Shown here piece by piece: positions 29,266 to 38,900 of a stretch of 64,000 nt of DNA. The notes below the pieces were generated by a model, which made no database searches, was not told the DNA's origin, and saw only the letters and a list, made by a program, of their open reading frames with translations. The translations under genes and the position numbers were made by a program. How positions within the stretch are numbered: the stretch's first letter is position 1; the number at the start of each line of letters is the position of its first letter. This stretch comes from Paracoccaceae bacterium (lineage in GTDB: Bacteria; Pseudomonadota; Alphaproteobacteria; Rhodobacterales; Rhodobacteraceae). The stretch is from the NCBI GenBank assembly GCA_030148225.1, contig JASBTX010000003.1, positions 47,804 through 111,803 of the forward strand, written 5' to 3'.

Positions 29266-30177
29266 TTGGCTAAGCATAAAACGCCGCGTGTCCGGCAGCT
29301 TGAGGCGCTGATGGCCGTGATCAACAATGGCTCTGTCACGGCGGCGGCGGCCGATCTGGGCATCAGCCAGCCTGCGGCCAGTCGACTTCTTGCCGATCTG
29401 GGCAAAGAATTCGGGTTTCAGCTGTTCAACAAGCGCGAAGGGCAGATGGTGCCATCGCAGGAGGTGCGTCTGTTGCAACCCGATATCCAGCGCGTGCTGG
29501 AACTGATGCGCCAGATTTCAGAGGTCAGCCGCGACATCACCAATCGCAAGGCGGGCCATATTCGCATTGCCTGCCTGCCGGGATTTGCCACCAGCCACCT
29601 GCCCGATATCGTCGCCGATTTCCTGCAGGACCGGCCCGGCGTCAGCATGACGATCGAACCCGACCGGCCCGAGCGTATCCTTGAATGGATGATCGGCGAA
29701 CAGTTTGATTTCGGCATCACCGATGGCTTTGTCGGCCATCCGGCCGTTGACCGGCAGGATGTACAGGTGCGCAGCGTCTGCGTTTTTCCGGATGGAAACG
29801 AACTGGCCGAGAAAAGCGTGATCTCGCCAGCAGACCTCGCGGGCAGGAGCATCATTCACACCCGCAAGGAGAGCGACTTTTACCTGCAGCTATCACGGAT
29901 ATTTCAGGACGCGCACGTCGCGCTGAACTCCCGTATCGAGGTCCGTCAGTTCACGGCGGCCTGCGAGCTTGTCTGCAACGGTGTCGGCGTTTCGGTCGTC
30001 AGCGAGCTGGACGCCGTCAAATATGCAGGCCGCGGCCTGAGTTTCCGGCCCTTCGCGCCCAGCCTTCCCCACGCCATTTCGCTGGTGCGCCCGACACTCA
30101 AGAAACCGTCGCTCGTCACGCTGGAATTCATCGAATATTTCACGAAAAGCCTGCAGCCGTATCTGATCGCGCCGTGA
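29266..30177 (+). CDS. LysR-family transcriptional regulator
   Basis: This 303-residue regulator starts at TTG (29266) with AGAGGA upstream; the nearby ATG leads to an immediate stop. The winged helix occupies residues 8-67 (TPRVRQLEALMAVINNGSVT, AAADLGISQPAASRLLADL) and the effector domain residues 95-300. It is divergent from ugpB, so control of glycerol-3-phosphate uptake is likely. No pho box is obvious in the shared 172-base region, which is AT-rich. Confidence 0.88.
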   Translation: MAKHKTPRVRQLEALMAVINNGSVTAAAADLGISQPAASRLLADLGKEFGFQLFNKREGQMVPSQEVRLLQPDIQRVLELMRQISEVSRDITNRKAGHIRIACLPGFATSHLPDIVADFLQDRPGVSMTIEPDRPERILEWMIGEQFDFGITDGFVGHPAVDRQDVQVRSVCVFPDGNELAEKSVISPADLAGRSIIHTRKESDFYLQLSRIFQDAHVALNSRIEVRQFTAACELVCNGVGVSVVSELDAVKYAGRGLSFRPFAPSLPHAISLVRPTLKKPSLVTLEFIEYFTKSLQPYLIAP

Positions 30178-30193
30178 TCCCGGTGCGCGGGCG

Positions 30194-30733
30194 TCAGGCA
30201 ACCCGATTCGCCGGGCGACGGGCGGCAATATTGGACAACAGCCAGTCCGATATCGCCGTCACATCAGGCGCAACCTCAGCGGCCAGACCACCGCTGAATT
30301 CATCAAAGGCCGGCGCGTTCAGTGCGTTCAGCCCGACCATGACCGGCAATCCCATGGCCACGGCGTCGCCGATGACAGCGCGAAAGCCGCGCCCTTCGGC
30401 CTCGTGCCGGCCGAATTTGTTAACGATGAGACAGTCGCTTTGGGGTAGCCGCGCCTGCACGAGGCTGACGGCGTTTTCCAGCGCCTCCGGGTCCAGGCGG
30501 CAACCGCGCGCGCCTGCGCCCAGGCTTTGCGAAATGCATATTCTTGGACCGGTCGGTAACACGAGGACATCCATGTCGCAGGGTCCGGCGTCGGGTCGCT
30601 CGGTATTGATCTGGGCGGTTCCTGCCGGGCAGAGACCCGCCGCGATCAATCTTTGTGCCACCTGTTCGAGTATCAGGTCCGTGCCCCCGCGCCCGGGCGC
30701 CATGGTAAAGCCAAACTGCATGTTTTCTCTCAT
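30194..30733 (-). CDS. DUF2478 family protein, molybdenum-cofactor associated
   Basis: The 179-residue protein matches DUF2478 in layout: GCDMDVLVLPTGPRICISQSLG-type text, then LENAVSLVQARLPQSDCLIVNKFGRHEAEGRGFR and the ending FSGGLAAEV. The family is found beside molybdenum enzymes and resembles NTPases, but no reaction is established. Here it is the last gene of the nitrate reductase operon, overlapping moeA by four bases, which supports a role in molybdenum cofactor supply. Confidence 0.75.
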   Translation of the reverse strand: MRENMQFGFTMAPGRGGTDLILEQVAQRLIAAGLCPAGTAQINTERPDAGPCDMDVLVLPTGPRICISQSLGAGARGCRLDPEALENAVSLVQARLPQSDCLIVNKFGRHEAEGRGFRAVIGDAVAMGLPVMVGLNALNAPAFDEFSGGLAAEVAPDVTAISDWLLSNIAARRPANRVA

Positions 30734-32079
30734 CGCTCGTGGAAGGGTAGAAATTCAACCAGTGTTCCCTTGGGAAAAAACGCTGAACGTTCGGGCAGAA
30801 TTGCCAAACCATCCGCACGGGCAAGGCCGCTGACCTGACCGGAGTTGATCCTTTGGCAACATGTGATGGTCGCGCGGCCCGTCGGGCCGGTCGCCATCAG
30901 GGCCGCAGGCCGGTATTCGCGCCGCCCCGGTTTTCTGACCAGATCGCGGTCGAGGGCGGCAAATCGGCGGTCAGGCGGGGCGTCTGCGCGTCCGCAAAGC
31001 TGTCTCAGGATCGCCTCGCCGAACAGCATCCAAGTCACAAAGGCCGATTGCGGGTTTCCGGGCAGACCCAGCCAGAAGGCATTGCCGATGGTCCCAAAGG
31101 AAACCGGCTTGCCCGGTTTGATCGCGACGCCGGAAAAATGCGTCTTGCCGCCGATCCTGCCCATGGCCGCCGGCAGGTGATCCTCTTCCCCCACCGAAAC
31201 GCCGCCGGTCGTGACGATGAGATCGGCAGTTTCCGCTGCCTGTGCCAGCGCCCGCGATGTCGCGGCAAGATCATCGGGGATGGCGTCGGACCGGACGAGT
31301 TCAATATCGGGCCGATCCAGCACCGACCGCATCATCGGCGTATTGACATCCCAGATCTGCCCGCCGGTTGGCGCATGACCACCCGTGGCCACGATCTCTG
31401 CCCCCGAGATCAGCAGAACCACGCGCACCTTTCGCCTGACCTCCAGTTCACCCGCCCCGGCAGCGGCAGCGGCGGCAATGGCGCGGGGCGTCAGCAGGCT
31501 CCCCCCGGGCAGGATTTCGTCACCCGGTTCGTGTTCTTCACCGGCTTTGCGGATATTGTCGCCGGTGGCGGGCGGGACCTTCAGCAGGATGCAGTCGCCT
31601 TTGCGGGCCACCTTTTCCTGCATAACAACGCAGTCAGCCCCATCAGGCAGCGGCGCACCGGTAAAGATGCGCGCGGCAGTACCCTGATCCAGTGGCTTTG
31701 CCCGCATTTCACCTGCGGCATGACGCGCCCGCACCGGCAAGAGCCACGGCCCCTGCCCCGCGAGATCAGCGGCATTGAGCGCATAGCCATCCATGGCGGA
31801 ATGATCAAAGCGCGGCATGCGATCCTGCGCGCGCAATGCTGTCGCCAATGTTCGCCCCGTTGCCTGCCAAAGCGGCAGTCGTTCGTGATCTGTGACCGGT
31901 GGCACCAGATGAGCAATCCGGGACAATGCCGCGACCACGCTGATCAGCCGATGCCGATTGTTCACATCATCACAGCCACAGCCAACCGGTGCCGATTTTG
32001 GCAAATAAGACACGGCCCCGGCCGTGCCGCCCGCGACGGGCACATTCATGCCCGTGCTGCCAGTCGTCGCGGTGTTCAC
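30730..32079 (-). CDS. moeA: Molybdopterin molybdenumtransferase
   Basis: This 449-residue MoeA inserts molybdenum into adenylylated molybdopterin. Visible motifs are FDHSAMDGYAL, the FTGAPLPDGADCVVMQEKV strand region, GDEILPGG, the TTGGVSVGEEDHL active-site loop and the final KPGKPVSFG. About 40 extra N-terminal residues include GCGCDDVNNRHRL, so the true start may be the second Met at residue 11. Its location in the nar operon means cofactor insertion is induced with the nitrate reductase. Confidence 0.92.
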   Translation of the reverse strand: MNTATTGSTGMNVPVAGGTAGAVSYLPKSAPVGCGCDDVNNRHRLISVVAALSRIAHLVPPVTDHERLPLWQATGRTLATALRAQDRMPRFDHSAMDGYALNAADLAGQGPWLLPVRARHAAGEMRAKPLDQGTAARIFTGAPLPDGADCVVMQEKVARKGDCILLKVPPATGDNIRKAGEEHEPGDEILPGGSLLTPRAIAAAAAAGAGELEVRRKVRVVLLISGAEIVATGGHAPTGGQIWDVNTPMMRSVLDRPDIELVRSDAIPDDLAATSRALAQAAETADLIVTTGGVSVGEEDHLPAAMGRIGGKTHFSGVAIKPGKPVSFGTIGNAFWLGLPGNPQSAFVTWMLFGEAILRQLCGRADAPPDRRFAALDRDLVRKPGRREYRPAALMATGPTGRATITCCQRINSGQVSGLARADGLAILPERSAFFPKGTLVEFLPFHER

Positions 32080-32894
32080 GGGCTGCCCCCCACGCGGATC
32101 GGCTTCAGTTCGGCCCCCGTAATCTCGGCGGTGCGGGTCAGCTCGGCGATGAATTCACGCGCTGCGCGGGCCCATGATGTCTTTTCCAGCGCGTCCGAAA
32201 TTCTGCCCCTTACCGCGTCGAACGGAAGGACCGCCCCCTCGGCCAGCGCGTCCATGCGGATGACATGCCAACCGTGGCGGGTGAGCACCGGCGTGGGCGT
32301 GATCTGCCCGGCAACCAGATCGCGCAAGGCGGCCTCGAATTCGGGAACAGTATCGCCCGGACCCAGCTGGCCGAGGGCACCTCCAATTGATTTCGAACTG
32401 CAATCGCTCTGATCCATGGCGACCACCGCAAAACTGCCGGGCCGTTCGATCACCTGTCGGGTCAGATCATTGGCCCGTGCGCGCGCCGCATTGCGCGCCT
32501 CCCTGTCGCGCGGATCGCAGGCGCAGAGGATATGAGAGACCTCCCAGAGGGGCGGAGAGCGAAAACGTGACGGATCACGCACCCATTCCCGCCGCACCTC
32601 ATCCTCTCCCGGTGTCTCTGCAACCACCGCACTCTCCAGAAGGCCCCGGATCAGGGCCTCCTCCTCGGTCTCGAAGCGCCCGGGCGCGACCTCTTCCGGT
32701 GCGGGCTTCAGACCACGTCGGCGGGCCTCCTGCACCAGCAGGGTGCGGATGGCGATGGCGTTTGCCGCCTTGCGCCATGCAATTCCGGGCTTGCCCTTGG
32801 GGGCGTGATGGTTCTGCACCTCGGTCGCGACGGCGACATGCGGCACTGTTTCGCCATTCACGACCAGATCGGGGAACAGGGCGTTGATCATCAT
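32076..32894 (-). CDS. Parvulin-type peptidyl-prolyl isomerase of the nar operon
   Basis: From ATG at 32894 (GGAGTAGGG upstream) the product has 272 residues. The parvulin domain lies at about residues 130-235, with VSHILCACDP and GGALGQLGPGDTVPEFEAALRDL followed by TRHGWHVIRMD. The N-terminal 110 residues are helical, as in NifM-like PPIases. Pseudomonas narK1K2GHJI operons carry a similar PPIase gene after narI, so a maturation role for nitrate reductase is likely. No signal peptide is present. It overlaps moeA by four bases. Confidence 0.85.
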   Translation of the reverse strand: MMINALFPDLVVNGETVPHVAVATEVQNHHAPKGKPGIAWRKAANAIAIRTLLVQEARRRGLKPAPEEVAPGRFETEEEALIRGLLESAVVAETPGEDEVRREWVRDPSRFRSPPLWEVSHILCACDPRDREARNAARARANDLTRQVIERPGSFAVVAMDQSDCSSKSIGGALGQLGPGDTVPEFEAALRDLVAGQITPTPVLTRHGWHVIRMDALAEGAVLPFDAVRGRISDALEKTSWARAAREFIAELTRTAEITGAELKPIRVGGSP

Positions 32895-32896
32895 CC

Positions 32897-33685
32897 CTAC
32901 TCCGCAGGCTGCGTGTCTGACGTTTTTCGCTGATGCGCCTGCGATGCCGTCGCAGCGTTCCGCCCGCGACGGGCGAGCGGCGCGCGCCGGCGCGACCGGA
33001 CGATCTGATAGCCCGACCTGAACAGGTAGCGGAACGGCGCCACGAGACCCGACAGCATGTGCACCAGCCGTGTGAACGGGAACAGCATGGCGATCAAAAG
33101 CCCGAGGAAGATGTGCAGTTTGTAAAGCCAATGCACGTCAACCACCGTGGTCCATGCATTGATGTTCCATGTGACGATGCTTTGCGACCAGTTCATAAAC
33201 AATACCATCTCGGCACCGTCCATGTGCTGCAGCGTCTGCGTGATGGTCAAGAGACCGACGGCAAGCTGAATCCAGATCAGCACCATGATGATGATGTCGG
33301 GATAGCTGGAGGTGACACGTATTCTCGGATCAGAAAGACGCCGGTGGAGCAGCATGCTCGCCCCGATAAAAGCGGCAAAGCCTGCGGGACCGCCAATCAG
33401 GACCGCCATCCACTGTTTCAGCGCATAAGGAATCCCAAGCGCGTCAAGCACCCAGACCGGCGTGAAGAGCCCCGCGAGATGGCCGAAAAATACCGTCAGG
33501 ATACCGACATGGAACAGGACCGAGCCGAGGATCAGCTGCTTGCGTCGCAAAAGCTGGCTGGAGGAACTTTTCCAGGTAAAGGGGTCACGTTCGTACCGGG
33601 CGACGGAACCCACGAGGAATACCGTCAGCGCCACGTAGGGCATGACGCCGAAGATGACAAAATTGATATCGAGATTGGGAAACAT
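32897..33685 (-). CDS. narI: Respiratory nitrate reductase gamma subunit
   Basis: This 262-residue membrane cytochrome b has five helices. Haem-ligand His occur in VLFHVGILTVFFGHLAGLF and in LHIFLGLLIAMLFPFTRLVHMLSG. It oxidises quinol on the periplasmic side and passes electrons to NarH. It is longer than the E. coli protein because of a basic, disordered-looking C-terminal tail of about 35 residues. It is 12 bases after narJ. Confidence 0.95.
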   Translation of the reverse strand: MFPNLDINFVIFGVMPYVALTVFLVGSVARYERDPFTWKSSSSQLLRRKQLILGSVLFHVGILTVFFGHLAGLFTPVWVLDALGIPYALKQWMAVLIGGPAGFAAFIGASMLLHRRLSDPRIRVTSSYPDIIIMVLIWIQLAVGLLTITQTLQHMDGAEMVLFMNWSQSIVTWNINAWTTVVDVHWLYKLHIFLGLLIAMLFPFTRLVHMLSGLVAPFRYLFRSGYQIVRSRRRAPLARRGRNAATASQAHQRKTSDTQPAE

Positions 33686-33697
33686 CTTGGTCTCTCC

Positions 33698-34426
33698 CTA
33701 TTCGGCCGCATGTCGCGGCGTGGGATGGGTGGGCGGGATCGGGTTCGCGGGCGTGTCCATCCGCGCGAGCATATCGCGCACCTGCGGGCAGCCCGCATTC
33801 GGATCGGGGCCAAAGCGCACTTCGCTTTCCTCCCAGACCGCGTCGAGCGCCTCCAGATCGTCCGGGTCGTCGTCCGGCTGTTCGAGGAGTTCGGCCACGG
33901 CCTCCTGATCCGGCTGCGCCCCGGCCAGTTGCAGCAGGGCTGCGAAAGCGGCGGCATATGGGCTCTCGCGTCGTACCAGCCTTGCGCTCAGCGCCTCGAG
34001 GATGTGGGCGGCTTCTGACAGTGTATCGCCAGCCTCGGCAGGCGGGCGGGTGGCCAGAAATTCGAGCAGAACCGGAATGTGATCGGGCAGTTCGCTGGTC
34101 GCGGGTTCGAAACCTGCGTCCCGGTACATCTCGATCAGCGAGACCATCGCGCCGCCCCGGTCACGGCTTTCGCCGTGAACATGCTCGAAAAGGTTGAGCG
34201 AGAGCGTGCGCGACCGGTCGAAAAGGCCGACATATGTCTCTTGCAGGTCATAGATGTCGCGCCCGCCCAGTTCGTTGACAAGCGGGCGCAACCCCCGGCG
34301 TGCTGCTGCTGTCAATCGCGTGTCCGAGGCGAGGACGCCTCCGATCTCGGGCATGGCATGCTGCAGCGCGCGCGTCGGGTAACTCAGGATCAGCGACAGC
34401 GCTTTCAGGGAACGGTCCATTTCCAT
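33698..34426 (-). CDS. narJ: Nitrate reductase molybdenum cofactor assembly chaperone
   Basis: NarJ/TorD-family features are MDRSLKALSLILSYPTRALQ, then LQETYVGLFDRSRTLSLNLFEHVHGESRDRG, and LPVLLEFLATRP-like text. It holds apo-NarGH until the molybdenum cofactor is inserted. The start at 34426 overlaps the narH stop as TGATG; 242 residues fits the family. The acidic C-terminal tail (EQPDDDPDDLEALD) is common in NarJ. Confidence 0.94.
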   Translation of the reverse strand: MEMDRSLKALSLILSYPTRALQHAMPEIGGVLASDTRLTAAARRGLRPLVNELGGRDIYDLQETYVGLFDRSRTLSLNLFEHVHGESRDRGGAMVSLIEMYRDAGFEPATSELPDHIPVLLEFLATRPPAEAGDTLSEAAHILEALSARLVRRESPYAAAFAALLQLAGAQPDQEAVAELLEQPDDDPDDLEALDAVWEESEVRFGPDPNAGCPQVRDMLARMDTPANPIPPTHPTPRHAAE

Positions 34427-35946
34427 CACATCGCCTCCGGCATTTTCAGGGGTTTGCGGGTCTTGCCGAAAAGCGAGACCTTGGAGGTGCCCGTGGAACA
34501 TCCGTTACTGTCGGTGAACCCGCAGCCGCCCTTGAGGTCATAGGCTTCCTCGACCTGCTCGCGATGCGTTGTCGGGATGACGAAACGATCCTCGTAATCG
34601 GCCAGCGCCATGATCTTGTACATCTCTTCGATCACGCGACCGCTGAGCCCGACGCGGGCAGCGATGCCTTCGTCGATGACCCCTTCCACGGTTTTTGAGC
34701 GCATATAGGCGCGCATCGCCATCATCCGCTCAAGCGCACTGACCACGGGCGCCTCATCGCCTGCCGTCAGCATATTGGCCAGATAGCGCACCGGGATGCG
34801 CAGGTCCTCGACCTTGGGCATCATGCCGTCCATGCCGATCTTGCCTGCCTCTGCGGCGTTCTGGATCGGGCTGAGGGGCGGGATGTACCACACCATCGGC
34901 AACGTCCGGTATTCGGGATGCAGGGGAAAGGCGACCTTCCACTCCATCGCCATCTTCCAGATCGGGCTTTCCTGTGCGGCGCTGATCCAGTCCTCGGGAA
35001 TACCGTCGGCGCGGGCCGTTTCGATGACGACCGGATCGAAAGGATCAAGGAACACATCGAGCTGCGCGTCATAAAGCTCTTGCTCGGTGGGCGCATTGGC
35101 CGCCGACTGAATCTTGTCGGCGTCATAGAGCATGACACCCAGATACCGGATACGACCTACGCAGGTTTCCGAGCACACTGTCGGGTTCCCGCTCTCGATC
35201 CGGGGATAGCAGAGCGTACATTTCTCGGATTTGCCGGTTTCCCAGTTGTAATAGACCTTCTTGTAGGGGCAGCCCGAGACGCACATGCGCCAGCCGCGAC
35301 ATTTCTCCTGATCGATCAGGACAATGCCGTCCTCTTCGCGTTTGTAGATCGCGCCCGAGGGGCAGGAGGCAGCGCAGGCCGGGTTCAGGCAATGCTCGCA
35401 CAGCCGGGGGAGATACATCATGAAGGTGTTCTCGTACTCCCCGTAAATCTCCTTTTGCACACCTTCGAAATTGTAATCCTGACCGCGCTTGGAGAATTCA
35501 CCGCCGAGGATCTCTTCCCAGTTCGGGCCTTTCTCGATCTTCTCGATCCGCTCGCCCGTGATCCGGGAATACGGGCGTGCCGTCGGGAATGCTTCCATTT
35601 CCGGGGCAGATTTCAGATGATCATGGTCGAAGTCGAAAGGTTCGTAATAGTCATCGATCTCGGGCAGGTCGGGATTGGCGAATATGTTGGACAGGATCCG
35701 CCATTTCGATCCCTGTTTGGGCTGCAGCTTGCCGGATTTAGTCCGCTCCCAGCCGCCGTTCCACCGGGCTTGATTTTCCCAGTCGGTCGGATAGCCGGTG
35801 CCCGGCTTGGTCTCGACATTGTTGAACCATGCGTATTCAACACCGTCCCGCGTGGTCCACACGTTTTTGCAGGTCACCGAGCAGGTGTGGCAGCCGATGC
35901 ATTTATCAAGGTTCAGCACCATGCCGATTTGTGCACGAACTCTCAT
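34426..35946 (-). CDS. narH: Respiratory nitrate reductase beta subunit
   Basis: The 506-residue iron-sulfur subunit carries four ferredoxin-type cysteine groups, beginning with CIGCHTCSVTCKNVW and including CEHCLNPACAASCPSG and CRGWRMCVSGCP. In the last the Trp replaces a Cys, the known 3Fe-4S site of NarH. CTLCYPRIESG and CSETCVGR follow. It relays electrons from NarI to NarG. The start overlaps the narG stop by four bases. Confidence 0.97.
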   Translation of the reverse strand: MRVRAQIGMVLNLDKCIGCHTCSVTCKNVWTTRDGVEYAWFNNVETKPGTGYPTDWENQARWNGGWERTKSGKLQPKQGSKWRILSNIFANPDLPEIDDYYEPFDFDHDHLKSAPEMEAFPTARPYSRITGERIEKIEKGPNWEEILGGEFSKRGQDYNFEGVQKEIYGEYENTFMMYLPRLCEHCLNPACAASCPSGAIYKREEDGIVLIDQEKCRGWRMCVSGCPYKKVYYNWETGKSEKCTLCYPRIESGNPTVCSETCVGRIRYLGVMLYDADKIQSAANAPTEQELYDAQLDVFLDPFDPVVIETARADGIPEDWISAAQESPIWKMAMEWKVAFPLHPEYRTLPMVWYIPPLSPIQNAAEAGKIGMDGMMPKVEDLRIPVRYLANMLTAGDEAPVVSALERMMAMRAYMRSKTVEGVIDEGIAARVGLSGRVIEEMYKIMALADYEDRFVIPTTHREQVEEAYDLKGGCGFTDSNGCSTGTSKVSLFGKTRKPLKMPEAM

Positions 35947-38900
35947 TTCGCGGCCTCCTTTTCGCTCACTTCTCGGTCGAGCCAGTCGACCTTGTTCATT
36001 TTCCGCACGACGACGAATTCATCCCGGTTGCAGCCCACGGTGCCATAGTAGTTGAAGCCGTAGGATTGCTGGGCATAGCCGCCGATCATGTGGGTGGGTT
36101 TCAGCACCGCGCGGGTGACGGAATTGTGGATGCCACCGCGCTTGCCGGTTTTCTCTGATCCCGGCGTATTCACGATCTTTTCCTGCGCGTGATACATGAA
36201 GGTCGTTCCGTCCTTCATGCGCTGGCTGACCACGGCCCGGGCCGTCAGCGCGCCGTTGACGTTATAAAGCTCGACCCAGTCGTTATCGACGATACCGGCG
36301 GATTTGGCGTCATTCTCGGAAATCCAGATCACCGGCCCGCCCCGGTTGAGCGTGAGCATCAGGAGGTTGTCGGAATAGGTCGAGTGGATGCCCCATTTCT
36401 GGTGCGGCGTGATAAAGTTCAATATCAAACTATCCCCCGCATCCTGCACCTCGGGCGTGATGGTCTTCAGGTCCACAGGCGGGCGGTATGACATGAAGCC
36501 CTCGCCGAATGCGCGCATCCAGAGGTGATCCTGATAGAGCTGTTGTCGGCCCGTCAGCGTGCGCCAGGGGATCAACTCGTGCACGTTGGTGTAGCCCGCG
36601 TTATAACTGACCTTCTCGCTTTCGATGCCGGACCATGTCGGCGAGGAGATGATCTTGCGGGGCTGCGCCGCGATGTCGTGGAAGCGGATTTTCTGGTGAT
36701 GCTCACCCTCGGCCAGATGCGCGTGTTCGCGCCCGGTATTCTCGCCCAGCGCTTCCCACGCCTTGACGGCGACATTGCCGTTGGTCTCGGGCGCCAGCAT
36801 CAGGATCACTTCGCAGGCATCTATCGCAGTTTCGATCCGGGGCCGGCCCTCGGCGGCGCCGTCCAGTTTCACACCGTTCAGCGCCGCGAGGTTGTCGACC
36901 TCTTCCTGCGTGTTCCAGGTGATACCCTTACCGCCATTGCCGAGCGTATCCATGAGGGGACCAAGCGCCGTGAAACGGTCGTAGATCGCGGTATAATCGC
37001 GTTCGACGGCCACATAGGCGGGCGCTGTCTTGCCCGGGATCAGGTCGCACTCGCCCTTTTTCCAGTCACGCACCTGATCCTGAGCGATCTCTGCCGGCAT
37101 GTCGTGCAGCAGGGGCAGCGCGACAATGTCGGTTTCCTTGCCCAGGATCTCGGGGGCGACCTCCTGCACTTTCTTGGCGATGGCCTTGAATATCTCGAAG
37201 TCGGATTTCGATTCATATGCCGGATCAACCGCCGCCTGAAGCGGGTGGATGAACGGGTGCATATCCGACGTGTTCATATCGTCCTTTTCGTACCAGGACG
37301 CGGTGGGCAGAACGATGTCTGCATAGACCGCCGTCGTGGACATGCGGAAATCGATGGTCACGAGAAGGTCAAGTTTGCCCTCGGGGCCTTTCTCGTGCCA
37401 TTTCGCCTCTTTCGGCAGCGCCCGGCCCTCTTCGCCCAGATCCCGTCCCATGACACCGTGGTCGGTGCCCAGCAGGTGTTTGAGGAAATATTCATGCCCC
37501 TTGCCCGATGAGCCCAAGAGGTTGGAGCGCCAGACAAAGAGGTTGCGCGGCCAGTTTGCCGGATCGTCCGGGTCTTCGCAGGCCATTTCCAGTTCGCCCG
37601 ATTTCAGTTTCTCGGCGACATAGGCGGGGATGTCCTTTTTTGCCTTTTTGGCGGCCTTCGCCACCTCAAGCGGATTGGTCTTCAACTGGGGTGCCGATGG
37701 CAGCCAGCCCATCCGCTCGGCGCGGATATTGTAGTCGATCAGGCTGATGTCCCAATCGCCCTCTGGCGCCGTTGGCGAAAGGATTTCACCCGCCTCGAGC
37801 GTCTCGTAGCGCCACTGGTCGGAATGGGCGTACCAGGCCGAGGTCGAGTTCATGTGCCGTGGCGGACGCCCCCAGTCGAGCGCAAAGGCCAGCGGCTGCC
37901 ATCCGGTTTGCGGGCGTAGCTTTTCCTGACCGACATAGTGCGCCCAGCCGCCGCCGGACTGACCGACACAACCGCACATCACCAGCATGTTGATGACGCC
38001 GCGATAGTTCATGTCCATGTGGTACCAGTGGTTCATCGCCGCGCCGATGATGATCATGGCCTTGCCTTGTGTCTTTTCGGCGGTGTCGGCGAATTCGCGC
38101 GCGACATGAATGATCTTGTCGGCGGGAACGCCGGTGATCTTTTCAGCCCATTTCGGGGTGCCGGGAACATCCTCGTCATACGAGGTTGCCACCCAATCCC
38201 CGCCGAGACCGCGATCCAGCCCGTAATTCGCGCAGAAAAGATCGAATACCGTGGCAACCAGCACCTCGCCATCAGCGGTTTTCACCCGCTTGACCGGCAC
38301 GTTGCGGGTCAGGATGTCGGGGCGTTTGTCGCCGGTGGTGAAGGCCTCGGTCGCCGCGCCGCCGAAATATGGGAAATCGACGCCGCAGACCTCGTCATGA
38401 TCATCGTCAAGGATGAACGACATCTTCAGCCGGGCCTCTTTGCCGTCGGCACGTTCCTCGAGGTTCCAGTCGCCCTTTTCGCCCCAGCGATAGCCGATGG
38501 CCCCGTTGGGCGAGACCAGCCCGCCACTTTCTTCGTCAAAGGCGACGGTCTTCCATTCGGGATTGTTGTCCTCGCCCAGGCTGCCGTCCAGGTCATTGGC
38601 CCGCAGGAAACGTCCGGGCACGAGGCTGTCACCGTTTTCGTCAAGGCGCACGAGCATTGGCATGTCTGAATATTTGCGGCAGTAATCCTCGAAATATTCG
38701 GCCTGACGGTCGATGTGGAATTCGCGCAGGATCACGTGGCCAAACGCCATACCCAGCGCCGCATCCGTGCCCTGTTTCACGTTCAGCCAGACATCAGCGA
38801 ATTTTGAGGCTTCGGAATAGTCGGGGCAGATTACCGCCGACTTGGTGCCCTTGTAGCGCACTTCGGTATAGAAATGGGCATCCGGGGTCCGGGTCTGCGG